33,169 nucleotides of DNA, taken from positions 1-33,169 of the IMG/VR virus record IMGVR_UViG_3300025322_000106; one strand, written 5' to 3'. Source of the stretch: a virus. Shown here piece by piece: positions 14,451-22,626 of the stretch (the stretch's first letter is position 1; the number at the start of each line of letters is the position of its first letter). Both the position numbers and the translations under genes were made by a program. The notes beneath the pieces were generated by a model that saw nothing but the letters and a program-made list of their open reading frames with translations, was not told the DNA's origin and ran no database searches.

Positions 14451-14978
14451 ATGCTTAATGAGCCGATGCTGGCTACAACATTGGACGATTTGGGCACAAC
14501 CCCGGTGCTTGTGACGTTGACGCGCCCGGACGGAAAGTTGATCCTGGTCCCCGTCAAGCCGCTTTCGGAAGAGGCCTTGTGGCAGCTGCGGCGCACGATA
14601 AGCAGGCCCAAACCGCCGGTCAAAGATTTTCAGAAGGTCAACGGGCGCGTGACGGAGATCCTGGACTACGACCATCCGGACTACGTGCGCGGCGTCGAAG
14701 AGGCTGACCAACTGCTGGCCCACCGCGTGCTTCTGGCGGCGGTGCAGATCGAAATCCCCGGCGAAACTGAAACTGAAAAAATTGACGCGCTCAAGAATCG
14801 CATGGGCGGATGGGCCTGGCGCGCGCTGCTGACCGTCTCCAACCGCCTGAACGCGGTGACGGAGGAGGAGATGGGAAACATCCTGCGCTCCTTTCGATCC
14901 GTTGATGCTGCTCTCCCACAAGACGATGATCCGCCGGGGGCTGACGCCGAGCCAATGGCGGAGATTGCCGCGCCTTGA
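14451..14978 (+). CDS. Tail assembly chaperone (gpG-like)
   Basis: A 175-residue protein in the slot between tail tube and tape measure. After a short beta start (VLVTLTRPDGKLILVPVKPLS) it is helical and acidic with a central EILDYDHPDYVRGVEEADQLLAHRVL helix and a C-terminal DALKNRMGGWAWRALLTVSNRLNAVTEEEMGN helix, ending in a disordered acidic tail (LPQDDDPPGADAEPMAE). This resembles siphovirus tail assembly chaperones of the lambda gpG type. The next ORF overlaps its 3' end in another frame, the classical gpG/gpT arrangement. ATG 14451 is chosen over an in-frame upstream start at 14424, which lies in the hairpin gap. Confidence 0.72.
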   Translation: MLNEPMLATTLDDLGTTPVLVTLTRPDGKLILVPVKPLSEEALWQLRRTISRPKPPVKDFQKVNGRVTEILDYDHPDYVRGVEEADQLLAHRVLLAAVQIEIPGETETEKIDALKNRMGGWAWRALLTVSNRLNAVTEEEMGNILRSFRSVDAALPQDDDPPGADAEPMAEIAAP

Positions 14979-15105
14979 ACGGGCCGAAATGCTGGCCTAT
15001 GAACGCTGGCGTGAAATGGAGCGCGCTGCGCTCCTGGAGCAGGCCGTCCGGCTTGGAAATGAAGCCGGACTTCTGGCGCAATTCCTGATCCTGCTAGGCG
15101 ATTAA
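14905..15105 (+). CDS. Tail chaperone extension (gpT-like), likely made by +1 frameshift
   Basis: A 66-residue stretch (from ATG 14905; an in-frame TTG at 14902 is also possible) that is strongly helical and charged (LTPSQWRRLPRLERAEMLAYERWREMERAALLEQAVRL), typical of the T part of gpGT chaperones. No ribosome binding site precedes it. Its frame is +1 relative to the gpG-like gene and is open from 14854 onward, so it overlaps gpG for up to about 125 nt. Candidate +1 slip sites are TTT-C at 14892-14895 and GGG-G at 14937-14940, where the tRNA re-pairs with an almost identical codon. The gene ends directly against the tape measure ATG. Confidence 0.6.
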   Translation: MLLSHKTMIRRGLTPSQWRRLPRLERAEMLAYERWREMERAALLEQAVRLGNEAGLLAQFLILLGD

Positions 15106-17253
15106 ATGGCGACGCGCGAAACCACCATCCGGCTCTCGGTCGCCGACAACTTCTCCGCGCAGCTGCGCGCCTTCGCCCGCGCTATAGACGAAGGCGAGAG
15201 GGGCGTAAAAAGCCTGGGGAACAGCACGCGGGCGGCGCAGACCCAATCCGGGGACCTGCTCAAGACTCTGGGGGGCTACATCTCCGTGACGGCCATCACG
15301 GCCGGCGTGGTGGGCCTGGGCAAAGAGATCGTCCGCTTGGGGATGAATATGGAGCAGACGCGCATCGCCTTCACGACGCTCACCGGCTCGTCCGCCGAAG
15401 CGCAGCGGCACCTGGAAGAGCTGCGCGCCTTCGCCGCCAAGACCCCGTTTCAATTCACCGATTTGACCGAAGCCAGCAAGCGCCTGATGGCTTACGGCTT
15501 CACCGCCTCGGAGATCATCCCCATCCTGCGCGACGTGGGCGACGCCACCGCCGCCCTCGGCACGGGATCATTCGGCATTGACCGCATCACGCGCGCGCTG
15601 GGCCAGATGCAGACGCGCGGCAAGATCGCTAGTCAGGAGATGCTGCAGCTCACCGAAGCCGGCATTCCCGCCTGGCGCTTGCTGGCCGAGAGCATGGGCG
15701 TCACGACCGCCGAAGTGCAGAAGATGGTCGAGAAGGGCCTGATCCCCGCCGAGCAGGGCATCCAGGCCATCCTGGCCGGGATGCGCGAAGATTTCGGCGG
15801 CCTGATGGCGCAGCAGGCGCAGACGGCTGGCGGGGCGCTCTCCAACCTGGTGGACGCGCTGGAAGCGACGGGGACCAAGTTGGGGGAAGATTTAAACCCG
15901 GCATTGCGCGATACATTCGTCGCGCTCACCGAATTGACGCAAGGTTTGGACACGTTCATCTCCATCGCGGGTCCAGGTTTCTGGACGAGTGTCACAAAGG
16001 AGATCGACGCGCACCAACAGACGATCGTCGGCACGTCGCGCAGTTACGCCGATTACCGCGCCGAAATGGAGCGCACGAACATCATCGCCGGACGCGCCAT
16101 CGAACTCTGGGAGGAAGGCGTTCCGACCGGTCGGCTCGTGGCAGACACGACCAATATCCTGACCGAGGCCGAATACAACCAGGCGCGCGCGCTCATCAAC
16201 GTCGGCGACCAGCGCCGCGAAAGCATCGGGCTGCTGGAAGCGAATAACCAGGCGCTGTTGGACTTGCGCCCGACGCTGCAAGATCAGGAAGTTGCAGAGC
16301 AGGCGGCCAAAGAATCGCTCAAAGATTACAACGAAGCCTTGAAGGATCTGAACTTTCTGATCGCCGGGCCGATCCGCGAGGAAGACGAGAACTATATCGA
16401 GCGGCGCGACCGCATCCAGGACGAGATCGACCAGACGAAAGAGCGTTTAAACGAGTTGGCGGGCGTGCAGAGCGAAACGGCGGCGCGGGAAATGGAGAGC
16501 CTGGGGGAGCTCGAAACGAAATACGCCGAGAACGAAGCCGCGCACACCGAGGCCACGCGCAAGATCATCTTCAACATCGTTGCGCAGCAGCTGGCGAACG
16601 CCGATCTGACGCAGGAGGGCGCGGGGCATCTGACCGAGCTCGCCCGGCAGTGGGGATTGATCGACGAAAAGACTGCTGACGCGACGCAGGCTGTTATCGG
16701 CGCGGTGGGGGATGTCGCTGAATCCGGGAATTGGGATGATTGGCTGGAGCAGATCGACCTCATCACGAACGCCATCCTAGAAATCCCGACTGAAGTTCGG
16801 GTCAGCGTCCGCATCCAGAGCAATGTCCCAGGCGGGGGGCCAGTACCCGATGCGGGCATCCCGCCGGACGAAGGTCACACGGGCGGGGGTGGGGGCGGAG
16901 GCGGCGGCGCGCAGGCGGGCGGCGTCGTGATTGTCCCTAGCGAGCCGGAAATTGAGATCGGCGGAATGCGGCAGCACGGCGGCAGCTTCATGGCCGGGCA
17001 GATGATCGGCGTGAACGAATCGTGGGCGACGCGGCCCGAGGTCGTGGTGACGCCGCAGACGGGCGGATACGTCCTGACGCGCCAGGACGCCATGGCGGCG
17101 CTCGCCAGCGCGGGCAGCGTCACGATCATGCCCGGCGCCGTCGTGGTCAACGCCGCGCCGGGGCAGGACGCGGGCGAAGTCGCGCGCGCCGCCGTGACGC
17201 TCCTGGGCCGCGAACTGCGCGCCGCGCTGCGCAACGGCGCAGGGACGCAATAA
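15106..17253 (+). CDS. Tail tape measure protein
   Basis: A 715-residue protein, the longest in the tail module after the distal protein. Residues 1-110 contain the usual helical start (TTIRLSVADNFSAQLRAFARAIDEGERGVKSL). Residues about 60-240 read like the TP901-type tape measure core (GYISVTAITAGVVGLGKEIVRLGMNMEQTRIAFTTLTG; YGFTASEIIPILRDVGDATAALG; RGKIASQEMLQLTEAGIPAWRLLAESMG). Long coiled helices follow (WDDRDRIQDEIDQTKERLNELAG region). Residues about 575-605 are a Gly-rich run GGGGGGGGA, and the last 100 residues form a small domain (WATRPEVVVTPQTGGYVLTRQDAMAALASAGSVTIMPGAVVVN). The length corresponds to a tail in the order of 100 nm by the usual rule. Located right after the chaperones; TAA overlaps the next ATG. 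Confidence 0.92.
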   Translation: MATRETTIRLSVADNFSAQLRAFARAIDEGERGVKSLGNSTRAAQTQSGDLLKTLGGYISVTAITAGVVGLGKEIVRLGMNMEQTRIAFTTLTGSSAEAQRHLEELRAFAAKTPFQFTDLTEASKRLMAYGFTASEIIPILRDVGDATAALGTGSFGIDRITRALGQMQTRGKIASQEMLQLTEAGIPAWRLLAESMGVTTAEVQKMVEKGLIPAEQGIQAILAGMREDFGGLMAQQAQTAGGALSNLVDALEATGTKLGEDLNPALRDTFVALTELTQGLDTFISIAGPGFWTSVTKEIDAHQQTIVGTSRSYADYRAEMERTNIIAGRAIELWEEGVPTGRLVADTTNILTEAEYNQARALINVGDQRRESIGLLEANNQALLDLRPTLQDQEVAEQAAKESLKDYNEALKDLNFLIAGPIREEDENYIERRDRIQDEIDQTKERLNELAGVQSETAAREMESLGELETKYAENEAAHTEATRKIIFNIVAQQLANADLTQEGAGHLTELARQWGLIDEKTADATQAVIGAVGDVAESGNWDDWLEQIDLITNAILEIPTEVRVSVRIQSNVPGGGPVPDAGIPPDEGHTGGGGGGGGGAQAGGVVIVPSEPEIEIGGMRQHGGSFMAGQMIGVNESWATRPEVVVTPQTGGYVLTRQDAMAALASAGSVTIMPGAVVVNAAPGQDAGEVARAAVTLLGRELRAALRNGAGTQ

Positions 17254-19709
17254 TGACCACGGCTGTTTTCAAGCTCGTGAAAGGTGTGAAGTCGCTCGAC
17301 CTGATGGCCGGGCGCTACTTGGTCGCAGAAGATTTCGTGCCGCCCGCCCCGGCCACGCGGCCCACGCTGGCGCGCGGATCGAGCGCCAACCGGAGCGGCG
17401 CGACGCGCGTCGTCGGCGTGAACGTGGACGAGCGCGATTTCACCTTCGGGCTGCACGTCCTGGGCGCGAGCGAATGGGAGAACCGGCGCGGGATCGCCGA
17501 CGTGCAAGCGTTCCTCTCGCTGGCCGGGGACGAATCCGAACCGCTCTATCTGGAATTCAAACCGAACAGCGATACGCCCGCGCCGCTGTGGGGGCAGGAC
17601 GGGACGCTCTTCTACGAAATTCTGCACGGCTGGGCGGGCGTATCGGAACTCTACGCGCAGACGCGCGACGCGGCCCTGCCGCAGTGCGCCGCGCGGCTGA
17701 TCGTCAAGGGCGTTGCCGTCGGGCGCAAGCAGCGGCTGTGCTCGGCCAAAGGCGCGGCGCGCGAGGACGACATCGGCAAGAACTTCTCGCGCGGCCTGGT
17801 CGTCCAGGCCGGCCCGCTGACGAATCTATTCACCAATCCGGTGTTCGGAAACACGACCTACGACACGGGTTGGACGACGGCGGCGGCGCTGGTCAGCGAA
17901 AAGAACACCGACGAGAATTTTACCTTGTTCGGCTCGGCCTCGGCGCGGTTGTACTGCATCACGACGGCCACGGGCGCATTCACGCAGAGCCTGACGCTGG
18001 CGGTGGAAACACACGTTCTCTCGTGCTATGCCAAACGCGAGGACGGCGCGGCGGTGACGGCCAGTGACCTTAAGATCATTTACGACACTGTCGAGCAGAC
18101 CACGACTTTCATTTCCGTCGGCGACGGCTGGTATCTCCTGCAGGCCAGCGTCACCGGCCTGGGCATCGCGGCGGCGACGGGCGTTTCCGTCCAGTATCCG
18201 CGCCAGGTCTACGTGGACGGTTTCCAGGCGCTGGCCGCCATCGACCAGCGGCCCTTCTTCTACGGCGACCAGCTCGGCTGCGCCTGGTCTGGAACGGCGC
18301 ACGCCAGCACGAGCACGCAGACGGCGACGGTGCTCACCATCACCGCCACGGATGACACGCTCCGCGAAGCGCAGGGCTGCATACGCATCGTCTGGCGTCC
18401 GCACCTGGCGAACACGGTCTCGGCCTCGCTCGCGACGCAGTATCTGTTCTCCAGCGGCGCGTCCGGCTTGAACGCCTACTACCAGGCCAGCGACGACAAG
18501 TTCTATTTCACCGACGGGACGACGACGATCAGCACTGCGGCGCAGACGTTCGGCGCGTTCAATATCCTGTTCCTGCATTTCGTGTGGGGGCCAAGCGGGA
18601 TCGCGATCTACAAGGACGGCGCCAGCGCGGCCTCCAGCGCCAGCTTCGACCCGGTGGCGGCGGCGACGCTCTACCTGCTGTGCAACAGTTCCAGCGCGCA
18701 GCAGGCGGTCTGCACGGCGATGGACTTCACCGTCTTCGGCGTGGAATTGACCGCGGCGCAGGTCAGCGACGACTACACCAACCTGACGCAGGTCGCCGCC
18801 GACGTGGAGCGCGTGGGGGCGCTGCCCTGGTTGTGGACGAAGGACGGCGACTCGATAGTCGATAACTGTGATGATTCGACGCGGGATAATTGGCTCGCCG
18901 CGGGCGGCCTGCCCGGCAGCCTTCAGGCGGAAACGGCGCTAGAAGTTCTTTTGAGCAGTTTAGGCTCAGTCTGGATCAGCCTGTGCGACATAGATTACGG
19001 CAAGTTTTTGTTGCCCACGAGCTTTCTATACGTCGAGCAGAGCGGCGTGGTGGACGCCAATTCGAGCGGCGGTGAATACCTGGATACGAGCGTCAATACG
19101 GGCAGCGTCCCCGTGGGAATTACGCCGTCAGGCTTCCTGACGGCGGGAGTTTACGATCTGCTGGCAGGACGCGAAGTGATCTTCTTTGCGCGCATGATGG
19201 ACGCCGGGGCGAATTTGCAGATCGCCGCCGCGTTCGATTTCGGGAATTCCGAGACCGTCACCGAATTTTTGAGCGTCACGCTGGGGGCCGCCATGCGCCT
19301 GATGCGGACGCCGCCGATCGTCCTGCCTACGATGCGCTGGTTCAAAGATTACCTGGGCGTTTTTATCACCGGCGGGAGCTCGAATTGGACGCTGCGCGCT
19401 AAACGAAGTGTGGCCGGAGCGGCGAATGTCAGCGTAGATTATTTCGCGGTCCTGCCGCGCCCCATCGTAAAAGTTTCGACCATTACCACGGGAACGCGTT
19501 TTGTTCTGGATGCGGCGGGCGCTGTTCAAATCACTAGCGGATTGGCTGTGGATAAAGATCTGCAAATGATCGGGGATGTTCTGGAACTCGTACCGGGCAA
19601 GCTCAATCTGTTGATCTGTTTCAACGGAGATACGGACGCCAACCCGACCATCACGAATACGCTCACCTTCAACCGCATTCTTATTACCCCGCGTTATGCT
19701 CTGTTATGA
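17253..19709 (+). CDS. Distal tail protein with carbohydrate-binding-like modules
   Basis: An 818-residue protein. Residues 1-170 are beta-rich and start FKLVKGVKSLDLMAGRYLVAEDFVPP, then FTFGLHVLGASEWENRRGIADVQAFLSLAGDESEPLYLEFKP, similar to distal tail (Dit) domains. Residues about 188-330 begin NLFTNPVFGNTTYDTGWT, the start typical of CBM4/9-like sandwiches on phage tails, and end RQVYVDGFQAL. Residues about 345-520 look like a laminin-G/concanavalin-like fold (CIRIVWRPHLA; FNILFLHFVWGPSGIAIYKDGASAASS; FTVFGVELTAAQVSDDY). Further beta modules follow to the end. Such modules usually bind host surface sugars. The ATG at 17253 is chosen because it overlaps the tape measure TAA; the upstream frame runs inside the tape measure gene. 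Confidence 0.75.
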   Translation: MTTAVFKLVKGVKSLDLMAGRYLVAEDFVPPAPATRPTLARGSSANRSGATRVVGVNVDERDFTFGLHVLGASEWENRRGIADVQAFLSLAGDESEPLYLEFKPNSDTPAPLWGQDGTLFYEILHGWAGVSELYAQTRDAALPQCAARLIVKGVAVGRKQRLCSAKGAAREDDIGKNFSRGLVVQAGPLTNLFTNPVFGNTTYDTGWTTAAALVSEKNTDENFTLFGSASARLYCITTATGAFTQSLTLAVETHVLSCYAKREDGAAVTASDLKIIYDTVEQTTTFISVGDGWYLLQASVTGLGIAAATGVSVQYPRQVYVDGFQALAAIDQRPFFYGDQLGCAWSGTAHASTSTQTATVLTITATDDTLREAQGCIRIVWRPHLANTVSASLATQYLFSSGASGLNAYYQASDDKFYFTDGTTTISTAAQTFGAFNILFLHFVWGPSGIAIYKDGASAASSASFDPVAAATLYLLCNSSSAQQAVCTAMDFTVFGVELTAAQVSDDYTNLTQVAADVERVGALPWLWTKDGDSIVDNCDDSTRDNWLAAGGLPGSLQAETALEVLLSSLGSVWISLCDIDYGKFLLPTSFLYVEQSGVVDANSSGGEYLDTSVNTGSVPVGITPSGFLTAGVYDLLAGREVIFFARMMDAGANLQIAAAFDFGNSETVTEFLSVTLGAAMRLMRTPPIVLPTMRWFKDYLGVFITGGSSNWTLRAKRSVAGAANVSVDYFAVLPRPIVKVSTITTGTRFVLDAAGAVQITSGLAVDKDLQMIGDVLELVPGKLNLLICFNGDTDANPTITNTLTFNRILITPRYALL

Positions 19710-21301
19710 ATCTGAACGATCTAGCGCTCGAAATTTACAGCAGCGGGACGACGCGCGCCTCCGATATGGTGAATGATCTGCGGCGCGCTGAACAGCTGGC
19801 CTTTGACACCTTCTATCCCGGCGGCCTGTTCGGGACCTTCGCCTGTTTCATCCCGCGCGATCCCAGCGCGGCGTGGCCGTTCAAGGCCGGGCAGCGGCTG
19901 GTCGTGCGCAATGGCCTGAGCATCGTCTACGAAGGCGTGCTCATCTCGCCGGGGTATAGCGCGCAGCGCGAGCGCGGCGGGCGCTGGCTCGTGGCGGCGG
20001 GCTACTGGGGGCAGCTGCTCGGCGTGCGCGGCCTGAGAAAGCCCTGGTGCGACACGCGTATTGATACGGATGCCTGGATCAGCCAGACGGTCACGGACGA
20101 GCCGCAGGCGGGAGACGACCGGCGCGCGCGCATCCGCATCACGCCGAAGGGCGTGGCCTGGGTCGCCACTGAACTCTACCGCGTGCGCTACAGCGTCCCG
20201 ACGGGCCAGACGATCAAGCGCGTGACGATGGACTACGACCTGACCACCAGCGCAGCGGCGGCCTCCTGGACGCTGCGCCTGCGCGACAACACGGGCGCGG
20301 CAGATGTGTGGAGCGTAAGCCGCGTGGCCGCCGGGAGCAGTACGGGCAGCCAGGATGTGACCCTCGGCACGCCGCGCCAGACGCTCGACCTGGAGCTCAT
20401 GTCGGACGCGACGCAGACGCCGGTTGAAGATGGGAGCGTTTACGGGCAGATCACGAACGTCAAAATGTATACCGAGACCGGCTCGATCACGCCGACTGAG
20501 ATCGCAAAGGACTGGCGCGCGGCGATCGCGGAAGTGAACTCGGACGAGACGCAGATCGACAGCAACACGCTCACGCTCGAACCCTGGGTCACGGGGGGCG
20601 ACGTGGACTATGAGATGGCCGCCGACAACCTGGCGCGCTTGGCGGCGCTGGGCGACGCCTCATTCAACCCCTGGGCGGCCTATCTGCTGGAAAGCGAGGC
20701 CGCCGCGACGCCCAACGGCGAGCCGGTGCTGGCGTTCAAGCAGCAGAGCGCGCTCACTGATTACGATTATGCGCTGCGCATCGACGACGCGGCGCTGGCC
20801 GGGCTGGAACTGCGTAAGACGGAAGTCTGGAACTGGATCGTGGTCTCCTATCGCGACGGCGAGGGGCGCACGCAGTGGCTGACGCCGGACGACGACGCCA
20901 ATCTCGAGGACACGACCAGCGTCACGACCTACGGTCAGCGCGAGAAAATCTTATCTTCCAGTTTCACGTCGAGCGCGGTCGCCACGAATTTCGCGCGGCG
21001 CTTTCTGGCGAGCAACAAGGACGAGAAATTCTATGTTTCGGGCGGCATCCCGGTCGTGGGCTGGCTGCGCGGCAAGCAGGGGCAGGTCATCCCGGCCTCG
21101 CAGCTGCGCGCCGGGAAACGGGTCAAGATCGAGAATTACCTGACAGACGAGGTCGGCGTGAGCGCCGCCGGATTGACCTTCATCGTCACGCGCACGAGTT
21201 ACCAGGATGCCGCCGAGACGTGCACGCTGGAGTGCGGCGTTTCGGACGATCTGGCGACGATGATCGCGCAATTGGCGCGCGGACAGGACGCTTTGATATG
21301 A
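19706..21301 (+). CDS. Tail hub / baseplate protein (Tal-like)
   Basis: A 531-residue protein starting inside the previous stop codon. Residues 1-100 are a hub-type domain: CFIPRDPSAAWPFKAGQRLVVRNGLSIVYEGVLISPGYS, the pattern of baseplate hub proteins in which a measuring strand is followed by a bounded loop. Residues about 150-270 are an inserted jelly-roll-like sandwich (YRVRYSVPTGQTIKRVTMDYDLTTSAAAASWTLRLRDN...). Residues 275-520 return to hub-like segments (WRAAIAEVNSDETQIDSNTLTLEPW; LEDTTSVTTYGQREKILSSSFTSSAVATNFARRFL; GKRVKIENYLTD; TFIVTRTSYQDAAETCTLECG). The last match is the closing hub strand found in Tal/hub proteins. It forms the tail tip and would contact the distal protein. Confidence 0.72.
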   Translation: MNLNDLALEIYSSGTTRASDMVNDLRRAEQLAFDTFYPGGLFGTFACFIPRDPSAAWPFKAGQRLVVRNGLSIVYEGVLISPGYSAQRERGGRWLVAAGYWGQLLGVRGLRKPWCDTRIDTDAWISQTVTDEPQAGDDRRARIRITPKGVAWVATELYRVRYSVPTGQTIKRVTMDYDLTTSAAAASWTLRLRDNTGAADVWSVSRVAAGSSTGSQDVTLGTPRQTLDLELMSDATQTPVEDGSVYGQITNVKMYTETGSITPTEIAKDWRAAIAEVNSDETQIDSNTLTLEPWVTGGDVDYEMAADNLARLAALGDASFNPWAAYLLESEAAATPNGEPVLAFKQQSALTDYDYALRIDDAALAGLELRKTEVWNWIVVSYRDGEGRTQWLTPDDDANLEDTTSVTTYGQREKILSSSFTSSAVATNFARRFLASNKDEKFYVSGGIPVVGWLRGKQGQVIPASQLRAGKRVKIENYLTDEVGVSAAGLTFIVTRTSYQDAAETCTLECGVSDDLATMIAQLARGQDALI

Positions 21302-21690
21302 GCCGCATGTATATCGGCGTGAAGGCCGACGACCCCGCTGCCGTCGCCTGGGCGGCGGAGTTCGCGCGACAGCGCGGCTGGATCGACGTGCGCGTGGAAA
21401 AGTGGCTCTACGTTTCGGGTGAAGCGCCGCCGCTCCTGAGCGAAGCCGAAGGATCGTCCTGGCCCGCGCCGCCGTTCAAGATTCGGACGACTACCGCTGA
21501 CGTGGTGATTTTACTGGACGACCTGGTAACGCCCTGGCCGGCGCGGCCCGGCGGCGTCGTGCCGCTGAGCTACCCGATGGACGTGTGGCAGATCGTGGGG
21601 GACTGGCTACAGGTCAGCCGGGCCAATGCGGAGACCGGGACGCCGGAGTTGTGGACGCGGGCTGACCCGAAGAAATTGGCGGTGATCTAA
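21298..21690 (+). CDS. SH3-like small tail-tip protein
   Basis: A 130-residue protein overlapping the hub gene by ATGA. The N-terminal part (MYIGVKADDPAAVAWAAEFARQRGWIDVRVEKWLYV) is unrecognised. The C-terminal half contains an SH3-type barrel: FKIRTTTADVVILLDD then VPLSYPMDVWQIVGDWLQVS, where the W-x-I-V-G-D-W-L-x-V strand is typical of bacterial SH3 domains that bind peptides or cell-wall material. It is the last gene of the plus-strand late module. A cell-wall contact or tail-tip closure role is inferred. It overlaps the end of the minus-strand gene cluster by 4 nt. Confidence 0.6.
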   Translation: MSRMYIGVKADDPAAVAWAAEFARQRGWIDVRVEKWLYVSGEAPPLLSEAEGSSWPAPPFKIRTTTADVVILLDDLVTPWPARPGGVVPLSYPMDVWQIVGDWLQVSRANAETGTPELWTRADPKKLAVI

Positions 21691-21935
21691 CCTAATGAGA
21701 TATTTTCTTCAACTGAAATCAGGTGCGCCTCGATCTGTTCAGCATTTGCGTTGAATCCCCATACCCACCTATCGCGCCAAATGGAGCGTGACGGATCCGC
21801 GATAATACGAACGACGTCGACTGGAAGCGAATAGGTCAGCCGCCATAGCCCATCGGGGGAGATAATCTCAATCAGAAGATTCATCAAATCTATCCCTGGG
21901 AAAATTGACAAGATCTCAATCAAGTTGAATTCCAT
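21687..21935 (-). CDS. Small hypothetical protein at the end of the early module
   Basis: An 82-residue protein, the last gene on the minus strand. It reads EFNLIEILSIFPGIDLMNLLIEIISPDGLWRLTYSLPVDVVRIIADPSRSIWRDRWVWGF, a hydrophobic then aromatic-rich protein without a clear family. ATG 21935 overlaps the end of the previous gene by 20 nt. The stop codon is the reverse of bases used by the converging plus-strand stop. Somewhat AT-richer than its neighbours. Function unknown. Confidence 0.5.
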   Translation of the reverse strand: MEFNLIEILSIFPGIDLMNLLIEIISPDGLWRLTYSLPVDVVRIIADPSRSIWRDRWVWGFNANAEQIEAHLISVEENISLG

Positions 21936-22194
21936 CCAGCCACGCCTCGAAGGTCGCCAGCCTGGGGTCATCCGCGAGTCTCGCCTCCTCCTCGGCGTAG
22001 GCCGCCACAGTCGCCTCGTCCACCTGGCTGCCCCGGTGCCGCGCGGACGGGTCGCCGGGCTCCACGACGATCATGCAGTATGGCGACCACTCGACCAGGA
22101 AGCGCCGTCCGCAGGCAGGGCAGGCCCACTCCTCGGCGCCGCTGGTGTGCGCCTTGTCCAAGATCATCTCGTGCCACGCTGCAGGGCCATTCAT
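21916..22194 (-). CDS. Small zinc-ribbon protein
   Basis: A 92-residue protein with AAAGGA just upstream of ATG 22194. Residues about 24-45 form a likely metal site: WACPACGRRFLVEWSPYCMIVVEPGD (C-x2-C, then a distant Cys). The rest is acidic (EATVAAYAEEEARLADDPRLATFEAWLDG). It is coupled by ATGA to the regulator-like gene upstream. Phages often encode such small one-finger proteins next to early genes; the role here is unknown. Confidence 0.6.
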   Translation of the reverse strand: MNGPAAWHEMILDKAHTSGAEEWACPACGRRFLVEWSPYCMIVVEPGDPSARHRGSQVDEATVAAYAEEEARLADDPRLATFEAWLDGIQLD

Positions 22195-22538
22195 AGATTC
22201 CTTTCCCGCTCCGCCAGCCAGTCGGCGGCCCGGCTCACCCACTCCGGCATGTTGCGCGCGCGGCATTTGCGAAGGTGTACCACGCCGCAGCGCGGGCAGA
22301 CATCGGCAAGTGCCTGACGAATTGGGGGCAATCCGAGAGCGACAAGGAGTTTATTGGGAGCGCCACGGTCTCTATTGGCGACGCGGCGCAAAAAGCCCCG
22401 ATCAAAAATCAGGCCTGATTTTTCCTTGAGATGTTCTGCCACTCCACGCCAAGTAAAAAAACGCTCTTTCAATTCTAAAAGCCCTTCACGCGCCTTTTGT
22501 TCGATTTCCGGTCTGGCGGGCGTTTTTTGTGGTCGCAT
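22191..22538 (-). CDS. Putative DNA-binding regulator with HTH-like and zinc-ribbon regions
   Basis: A 115-residue basic protein. Residues 20-75 resemble a helix-turn-helix module: FFTWRGVAEHLKEKSGLIFDRGFLRRVANRDRGAPNKLLVALGLPP, the order seen in small phage proteins that end with 'KLGLP'. Residues 85-95 have CPRCGVVHLRKC, a zinc-binding type clasp. A 6-bp palindrome GTGACC/GGTCAC with a 3-nt spacer sits 16 bp upstream of the start codon (22554-22568), a possible self-regulation site. Coupled downstream by ATGA to the zinc-ribbon gene. Exact role unknown. Confidence 0.58.
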   Translation of the reverse strand: MRPQKTPARPEIEQKAREGLLELKERFFTWRGVAEHLKEKSGLIFDRGFLRRVANRDRGAPNKLLVALGLPPIRQALADVCPRCGVVHLRKCRARNMPEWVSRAADWLAERERNL

Positions 22539-22553
22539 TCAAAATAGCATCCT

Positions 22554-22568
22554 GTGACCTGTGGTCAC
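22554..22568. promoter_or_regulatory. Palindromic operator candidate
   Basis: GTGACC (22554-22559), TGT spacer, GGTCAC (22563-22568), lying between the HNH gene and the regulator-like gene, 16 bp before the latter's ATG. No clear -10/-35 is visible beside it. Confidence 0.4.
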
Positions 22569-22626
22569 GTAACCGTTTTTTGCTCTAGCGCGATCCTGAA
22601 ACGGCCAAATGCGCGGATTTCTAATT

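Noticed and set aside
14873-14879. GGGAAAC as a -1 frameshift site in the chaperone gene
   Set aside because: It is in the right register, but -1 reading stops at TGA 14903-14905 and does not enter the second frame.
17022-17252. Upstream extension of the distal tail gene
   Set aside because: It is inside the tape measure gene and Arg/Gly-rich; the ATG at 17253 overlaps the tape measure stop as other genes do.
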